NCBI RefSeq assembly: GCF_001571105.1
Contig: NZ_BCTD01000006.1
Length of the DNA stretch: 64,000 nt
Strand: one strand, 5' to 3'
DNA from: Azotobacter vinelandii
GTDB lineage: Bacteria > Pseudomonadota > Gammaproteobacteria > Pseudomonadales > Pseudomonadaceae
Below the pieces are notes generated by a model. It saw only the letters and a list, made by a program, of their open reading frames with translations, was not told the DNA's origin and searched no databases. Numbering within the stretch: the first letter of the stretch is position 1; every line of letters begins with the position of its first letter. Shown here in pieces: positions 59,471 to 64,000 of this stretch. A program made the translations under genes and the position numbers.

Positions 59471-61207
59471 TCAATGCGAATGGCGCGGCACCTCCGCGCC
59501 ACGGCAGCCGACCAGGAAATCGAAGTCGCAGCCCTCGTCGGCCTGCAGCACGTGGTCGATGTACAGCCGCCGGTAGCCGCCGTCCCACAACAGCGGGGCC
59601 GGCGGCGCCAGGTCGGCCAGGCGCGCGGCCAGTTCCTCGTCGGAGATGTCCAGGTGCAGGCGGCCGCCGGCGCAGTCCAGTTCGATCATGTCGCCGTCGC
59701 GCACCGCCGCCAGCGGGCCGCCGGCCGCCGCTTCCGGCGCCACGTGCAGGACCACGGTGCCGTAGGCGGTGCCGCTCATCCGCGCATCGGAAATGCGCAC
59801 CATGTCGGTGATGCCCTTGGCCAGGACCTTCGGCGGCAAGCCCATGTTGCCCACCTCGGCCATGCCCGGATAACCCTTGGGCCCGGCGTTCTTCATGACC
59901 AGGACGCAGGTTTCGTCGACGTCTAGCGCGGGGTCGGCGATGCGCGCCTTGTAGTCGTCGAAGTTCTCGAACACCACCGCGCGGCCGCGATGCTGCATCA
60001 GCGCCAGGGTGGCGGCGGACGGCTTGAGCACCGCGCCCCTGGGCGCCAGGTTGCCACGCAGCACGCAGATGCCGCCGTCGGCGCGCAGCGGGTTGTCCAG
60101 CGTGCGGATCACCTCGTCCTCGCCGTAGATCGGCGCCCGCGCGCAGTTGTCCCCCAGTGATTTGCCGTTCACCGTCAGCGCTCCGGGGTTGGGTAGCAGG
60201 CCGCCTTCGTCCATCCGCCGGATCACCGCCGGCAGCCCGCCGGCGTAGTAGAACTCCTCCATCAGGAAACGCCCGGAGGGCTGCAGGTCGACGATGGTCG
60301 GCATGCCGCGGCCGATGCGGGTCCAGTCGTCCAGTTCGAGCGACACGCCGATGCGCCCGGCGATGGCCTTGAGGTGGATCACCGCGTTGGTCGAGCCGCC
60401 GATCGCCGCGTTGACCCGGATGGCGTTCTCGAAGGCTTCCCTGGTGAGGATCTTCGACAGGCACAGATCCTCCCGGACCATCTCGACGATGCGCATGCCG
60501 GAGAGGTGCGCCAGTACGTAACGGCGCGCATCCACCGCCGGGATCGCCGCGTTGTGCGGCAGCGAGGTGCCCAGCGCCTCGGCCATGCAGGCCATGGTCG
60601 AAGCGGTGCCCATGGTGTTGCAGGTACCGGCCGAGCGCGACATGCCGGCCTCGGCGGAAAGGAATTCGTCGAGGCTGATCTGCCCGGCCTTGTAGGCCTC
60701 GTGCATCTGCCAGACCACGGTGCCGGCACCGATATCGCGGCCCTTGTGCTTGCCGTTGAGCATGGGTCCGCCGGTCACCACGATGGCCGGCACGTCGCAA
60801 CTGGCCGCGCCCATCAACAGGGCCGGAGTGGTCTTGTCGCAGCCGGTGAGCAGTACCACCGCGTCCACCGGGTTGCCGCGGATCGCTTCCTCCACGTCCA
60901 TGCTCGCCAGGTTGCGGGTCAGCATCGCCGTGGGACGCAGGTTGGATTCGCCGTTGGAGAACACCGGGAATTCGACCGGGAAGCCGCCTGCCTCCAGTAC
61001 GCCCTTCTTCACGTGTTCGGCGACCTTGCGGAAATGGGCGTTGCACGGGGTCAGCTCCGACCAGGTGTTGCAGATGCCGATGATCGGCTTGCCCTGGAAC
61101 TCGTGGTCCGGGATGCCCTGGTTCTTCATCCAGCTGCGGTACATGAAGCCATTCTTGTCGGTACTGCCGAACCAGGCGGCGGAACGGAGGGGACGCTTGT
61201 CGGACAT
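59471..61207 (-). CDS. IlvD/Edd-family sugar-acid dehydratase (L-arabonate dehydratase-like)
   Basis: A 578-aa dehydratase starting at 61207 (MSDKRPLRSAAWFGSTDKNG). [2Fe-2S] cluster Cys residues are in IIGICNTWSEL (C56 region), LLTGCDKTTPALLMGAASCD and RSAGTCNTMGTASTMACMAE; the C-terminal part has DARMSGTAYGTVVLHVAPEA. The length and the start RSAAWFG are typical of sugar-acid dehydratases for L-arabonate/D-xylonate, not of IlvD itself. With the FAH-family and aldehyde dehydrogenase genes across the divergent promoter it makes a non-phosphorylative route ending in 2-oxoglutarate. The exact sugar is inferred. Confidence 0.88.
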   Translation of the reverse strand: MSDKRPLRSAAWFGSTDKNGFMYRSWMKNQGIPDHEFQGKPIIGICNTWSELTPCNAHFRKVAEHVKKGVLEAGGFPVEFPVFSNGESNLRPTAMLTRNLASMDVEEAIRGNPVDAVVLLTGCDKTTPALLMGAASCDVPAIVVTGGPMLNGKHKGRDIGAGTVVWQMHEAYKAGQISLDEFLSAEAGMSRSAGTCNTMGTASTMACMAEALGTSLPHNAAIPAVDARRYVLAHLSGMRIVEMVREDLCLSKILTREAFENAIRVNAAIGGSTNAVIHLKAIAGRIGVSLELDDWTRIGRGMPTIVDLQPSGRFLMEEFYYAGGLPAVIRRMDEGGLLPNPGALTVNGKSLGDNCARAPIYGEDEVIRTLDNPLRADGGICVLRGNLAPRGAVLKPSAATLALMQHRGRAVVFENFDDYKARIADPALDVDETCVLVMKNAGPKGYPGMAEVGNMGLPPKVLAKGITDMVRISDARMSGTAYGTVVLHVAPEAAAGGPLAAVRDGDMIELDCAGGRLHLDISDEELAARLADLAPPAPLLWDGGYRRLYIDHVLQADEGCDFDFLVGCRGAEVPRHSH

Positions 61208-61228
61208 GGGGAAGGTCTCTTGTTAATT

Positions 61229-61239
61229 TAGTAATACTA
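61229..61239. promoter_or_regulatory. Operator copy 1 (TAGTAATACTA), dehydratase side
   Basis: An 11-bp near-palindrome located 22 bp upstream of the dehydratase start. An exact reverse-complement copy is at 61304-61314. This size and symmetry suits GntR/FadR-type regulators. Confidence 0.7.
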
Positions 61240-61303
61240 TATTGAGCAACGCAGGACAAAATTACCCGCATAAAAAGCAAATTGGAAGAGTTGATCCTCA
61301 AAA

Positions 61304-61314
61304 TAGTATTACTA
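61304..61314. promoter_or_regulatory. Operator copy 2 (TAGTATTACTA), transporter side
   Basis: The exact inverted copy of the site at 61229-61239; the two are 75 bp apart, close to seven helical turns, which would permit looping or control of both divergent promoters by the GntR-type regulator. Confidence 0.7.
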
Positions 61315-61392
61315 TATAGTCCGCTGGCATCGCGGAGACGGTCCTCGCCGCTCCGCCCCGGTCCTTACAACAACAACTGGAGACCGCAGCAC

Positions 61393-62694
61393 ATGAGCCC
61401 CGAAACGCGGCTTGTCCGCCAGATCACCGTCAAACTCATCCCATTCCTGATCCTGCTGTACCTGATCGCCTACATCGACCGCTCCGCGGTCGGCTTCGCC
61501 AAGCTGAGCATGGGTGCCGACATCGGCCTCGGCGATGCCGCCTACGGCATGGGCGCCGGCCTGTTCTTCATCGGCTATTTCCTCTTCGAGATCCCCAGCA
61601 ACCTGATGCTCGACCGCTTCGGCGCACGCCGCTGGTTCGCCCGCATCCTGTTCACCTGGGGCCTGATGACCATGGGCATGGCCTTCATCGACAGCGCGGG
61701 CGGCTTCTACGTCATGCGCTTTCTGCTCGGCGCCGCCGAGGCCGGCTTCTTCCCCGGCGTGCTCTACTACATCACCCAGTGGTACCCGGTCCGCCATCGC
61801 GGCAAGGTGCTCGGCCTGTTCATCCTCTCCCAGCCGATCGCCATGCTGATCACCGGTCCGCTGTCCGGCCTGCTGCTGGGGCTCGACGGCCTGACCGGCC
61901 TGCACGGCTGGCAATGGCTGTTCCTCGCCATCGGCGCCCCGGCGGTACTGCTGGCCTGGCCAACCCTGCGCATCCTCCCGGACCGCCCGGACCAGGTGGA
62001 CTGGCTCAGCGGCAAACAGAAGACCTGGCTGCTCGGCGAGTTGGAGAAGGACCGCCAGGACTACGGCCAGACCCATCACGAGAACCCGCTGCACACCCTG
62101 AAGGACAAGCGCGTGCTGCTGCTGGCGCTGTTCTTCCTGCCGGTCACCCTGAGCATCTACGGCCTCGGCCTGTGGCTGCCGACCATCGTCCACCAGTTCG
62201 GCGGCAGCACCCTGGCCACCGGCTTCATCGCGGCGGTGCCCTACGTCTTCGGCATCCTCGGCCTGCTGGTCGTGCCGCGCAGCTCGGACCGCCTGAACGA
62301 CCGCTACGGGCACCTGGCGGTGCTGCACGCCCTGGGCGCCTGCGCCATGTTCTTCAGCGCCTGGCTGGGCTCGCCGGTCCTGCAACTGGCCGCGCTGTCG
62401 CTGGTCGCCTTCAGCCTCTACTCCATCACCGCGGTGTTCTGGACCCTGCCCGGACGCTTCTTCAGCGGCGCCAGCGCGGCGGCCGGCATCGCCCTGATCA
62501 ACTCCTTCGGCAACCTGGGCGGCTACCTGGGACCGTTCGCCATCGGCGCGCTCAAGGAACACACCGGCAACCTGGCCTCGGGCCTGTACTTCCTGTCCGC
62601 CGTGCTCTGCTTCGGCCTGCTGCTGACCGGCATCGTCTACCAGCGCCTCGAGCGCCGGCAGGCTCAGCAGCCGGCCCACCTGGGCGGCATCTGA
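61393..62694 (+). CDS. MFS sugar-acid transporter
   Basis: A 433-aa inner-membrane transporter with 12 predicted helices, starting at 61393 (MSPETRLVRQITVKLIPFLI). Hallmarks of the anion:cation symporter (phthalate/glucarate) family are YLIAYIDRSAVGFAKLSMG near the first helix, FEIPSNLMLDRFGARRWFAR, and FLLGAAEAGFFPGVLYYITQ followed by WYPVRHRGKVLG. The ribosome site is GGAGACCGCAGC. It is first in the rightward operon with the FAH-family and aldehyde dehydrogenase genes, and divergent from the dehydratase. Confidence 0.92.
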   Translation: MSPETRLVRQITVKLIPFLILLYLIAYIDRSAVGFAKLSMGADIGLGDAAYGMGAGLFFIGYFLFEIPSNLMLDRFGARRWFARILFTWGLMTMGMAFIDSAGGFYVMRFLLGAAEAGFFPGVLYYITQWYPVRHRGKVLGLFILSQPIAMLITGPLSGLLLGLDGLTGLHGWQWLFLAIGAPAVLLAWPTLRILPDRPDQVDWLSGKQKTWLLGELEKDRQDYGQTHHENPLHTLKDKRVLLLALFFLPVTLSIYGLGLWLPTIVHQFGGSTLATGFIAAVPYVFGILGLLVVPRSSDRLNDRYGHLAVLHALGACAMFFSAWLGSPVLQLAALSLVAFSLYSITAVFWTLPGRFFSGASAAAGIALINSFGNLGGYLGPFAIGALKEHTGNLASGLYFLSAVLCFGLLLTGIVYQRLERRQAQQPAHLGGI

Positions 62695-62727
62695 AACGCC
62701 CGCCACTCACAAGACGAGGATTCGAAA

Positions 62728-63723
62728 ATGCGCTTGATTCAATTCGAACTGGCCGGCGGCGCACGCCGCGTCGGCCTGGTGGACGGCGGCCTGGTCCGCG
62801 AGGTGCGGGACGCGACGAGCACCCGCGAACTGGCCCTGGCGGCCATCGCCGCCGGCCAGAGCCTGGCCGGCCGCATCGAGACCCTGGGCCTGGGCGAGGC
62901 CCACGACTACGCCCTGCTGCTCGCCGAGCGGCGCGTGCTGGCCCCGCTGGATCACCCGGACCCGGCCCATTGCCTGGTCAGCGGCACCGGCCTGACCCAC
63001 CTGGGCAGCGCCTCCGCCCGCGACAAGATGCACCAGCAGAACCTCGGCGACGACGCCGCCCTGACCGACACCATGCGCGTGTTCCGCTGGGGCCTGGAGG
63101 GCGGCAAACCGACCACCGGCCAGGCCGGCGCGCAGCCGGAGTGGTTCTACAAGGGCGACGGCGGCATCGTCGTGCGCCCCGGCGCGGACCTGCCGTTGCC
63201 GCCGTTCGCCGAGGACGCCGGCGAGGAACCCGAATTGGCCGGCCTCTACGTGATCGGCGACGACGGCAAGCCATACCGCCTGGGCTTCGCCCTGGGCAAC
63301 GAGTTCTCCGACCATGTGATGGAACGCCGGAATTACCTGTACCTCGCGCATTCCAAGCTGCGCTTCTGCAGCTTCGGCCCGGAACTGCGCCTGGGCGAGC
63401 TGCCGCGCCACCTGTCCGGCTTCAGCCGCATCCGCCGCGACGGCGCGGTGCTGTGGGAGAAGGAGTTCCTCTCCGGCGAGGACAACATGTGCCACAGCCT
63501 GGAGAACCTGGAATACCACCACTTCAAGTACGCCCAGTTCCTCCGTCCGGGCGACGTGCACGTGCATTTCTTCGGCACCGCCACCCTGTCCTTCGCCGAC
63601 GGCGTGAAGACGCAGCCAGGCGACCGCTTCGAGATCGGCATCGCCGAGTTCGGCGAGCCGCTGAGCAACGACATCGCCCCGGCGGAGCCGGAACTGCGGG
63701 CCGGCGGCGTGGGCCGGCTCTAG
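62728..63723 (+). CDS. FAH-family sugar-acid enzyme (AraD1-like)
   Basis: A 331-aa protein of the fumarylacetoacetate hydrolase superfamily, AraD1/GguC type. It starts MRLIQFELAGGARRVGLVDG. Motifs are HCLVSGTGLTHLGSASARDK, PEWFYKGDGGIVVRPGADLP, ELAGLYVIGDDGKPYRLGFA with metal ligands and LGNEFSDHVMERRNYLYLAH. Its proposed step is removal of water from 2-keto-3-deoxy-pentonate, giving 2-oxoglutarate semialdehyde, between the dehydratase and the aldehyde dehydrogenase. The ribosome site is ACGAGGATTCGAAA. It lies 33 bp after the transporter gene. Confidence 0.87.
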   Translation: MRLIQFELAGGARRVGLVDGGLVREVRDATSTRELALAAIAAGQSLAGRIETLGLGEAHDYALLLAERRVLAPLDHPDPAHCLVSGTGLTHLGSASARDKMHQQNLGDDAALTDTMRVFRWGLEGGKPTTGQAGAQPEWFYKGDGGIVVRPGADLPLPPFAEDAGEEPELAGLYVIGDDGKPYRLGFALGNEFSDHVMERRNYLYLAHSKLRFCSFGPELRLGELPRHLSGFSRIRRDGAVLWEKEFLSGEDNMCHSLENLEYHHFKYAQFLRPGDVHVHFFGTATLSFADGVKTQPGDRFEIGIAEFGEPLSNDIAPAEPELRAGGVGRL

Positions 63724-63793
63724 CCCGAGCGGCGTGCGCGCCCGGCGCACGCCACGTTCTGTCGTCTTCGAACCCAAGTCCAAGGAGTCCCTC

Positions 63794-64000
63794 ATGCCCC
63801 GGATCATCGGTCACAACTACATCGCGGGAACCCGCAGCAACGCGGGCGACATCCGCGTCCACAGCGTCGACGCCAGCACCGGCGAAAAGTTGTCCTATGA
63901 CTTTTACCAGGCCACCCCCGCCGAGGTGAACGCCGCCGCCGAGGCCGCCGCCGCCGCCTACCCGACCTACCGCGCTCTGCCCGCCGCTCGCCGCGCCGCG
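63794..64000 (+). CDS. 2-oxoglutarate semialdehyde (2,5-dioxovalerate)-type aldehyde dehydrogenase, N-terminal part
   Basis: Cut by the right edge; 69 residues are visible: MPRIIGHNYIAGTRSNAGDI, then TGEKLSYDFYQATPAEVNAA and AYPTYRALPAARRAA. The start has AAGGAGTCCCTC. The N-terminal pattern (NYIAG, then SxDAxTGE...FYQAT) matches NADP-dependent aldehyde dehydrogenases of the 2,5-dioxovalerate type. By context it makes 2-oxoglutarate as the last step of the pathway. The catalytic part is outside the window. Confidence 0.8.
   Translation, partial: MPRIIGHNYIAGTRSNAGDIRVHSVDASTGEKLSYDFYQATPAEVNAAAEAAAAAYPTYRALPAARRAA

Overview
The window is GC-rich (roughly two thirds G+C) gammaproteobacterial chromosome. 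Its gene content points to Azotobacter (Pseudomonadaceae): a complete iron-only (Fe-Fe) nitrogenase cluster (anfA, anfHDGKOR, anfU, anf3) sits inside a backbone that otherwise looks like Pseudomonas (spuI/spuABC and a putrescine ABC transporter, aguBA, an OprE-type porin, desA, a MucR-like MHYT protein, gabD). No rRNA, tRNA or CRISPR array was found.

Layout. 1-2.6 kb: pstC (cut by the window edge) and pstS, with a Pho-box-like site. 2.7-7.4 kb: yciA-type thioesterase, yeaD-type epimerase, a decayed catalase, two envelope lipoproteins (DUF4398, OmpA-like), a methyltransferase and an RcnB/CigR-like periplasmic protein. 7.6-11.6 kb: a tightly coupled five-gene operon (double-domain SagB-like nitroreductase, rhodanese-ankyrin, NifX-like protein, unknown 123-aa protein, GST-like protein) behind a good sigma-54 -24/-12 promoter and a TGT-N10-ACA NifA-type site; it looks like an undescribed nitrogenase-accessory operon. 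11.8-28.3 kb: polyamine uptake and catabolism, namely the putrescine ABC transporter, spuC, spuB, spuA, divergent spuI, aguB, aguA and an ArsR-type regulator. The spu block is split at 16.1-20.5 kb by a low-GC island of integron gene cassettes: a McrA-like HNH nuclease, an IS1111-type IS inserted in an attC, a methyltransferase, an IS5-type remnant, an orphan HTH antitoxin and a DUF6429 gene.

28.5-44.4 kb: an OprD-family porin, a frameshifted GGDEF gene and desA, then the anf island, then a PAS-GGDEF-EAL gene. The island is bracketed by direct, diverged copies of the desA/GGDEF-EAL intergenic junction. On the left desA is intact and the GGDEF-EAL gene is a remnant; on the right the reverse is true. 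This suggests the anf cluster was inserted between two genes that were once divergent neighbours. Within it, anfHDGKOR is transcribed leftwards from a sigma-54 promoter. anfA has its own sigma-54-like promoter, and anfU-anf3 diverge from anfA behind another.

44.4-58.4 kb: a flavin oxidoreductase, gabD, cytochrome c', cytochrome b561, an OsmC-like protein, an aldo/keto reductase, a MucR-like MHYT-GGDEF-EAL protein, small hypothetical genes, an alpha/beta hydrolase, a tandem triplication (637-bp unit) of a four-helix membrane protein, and an orphan periplasmic binding protein. 58.5-64 kb: a GntR-controlled sugar-acid pathway (IlvD/Edd dehydratase; divergent MFS transporter, FAH-family enzyme and an aldehyde dehydrogenase cut by the right edge), resembling non-phosphorylative L-arabinose catabolism, with two inverted 11-bp operators in the divergent promoter.
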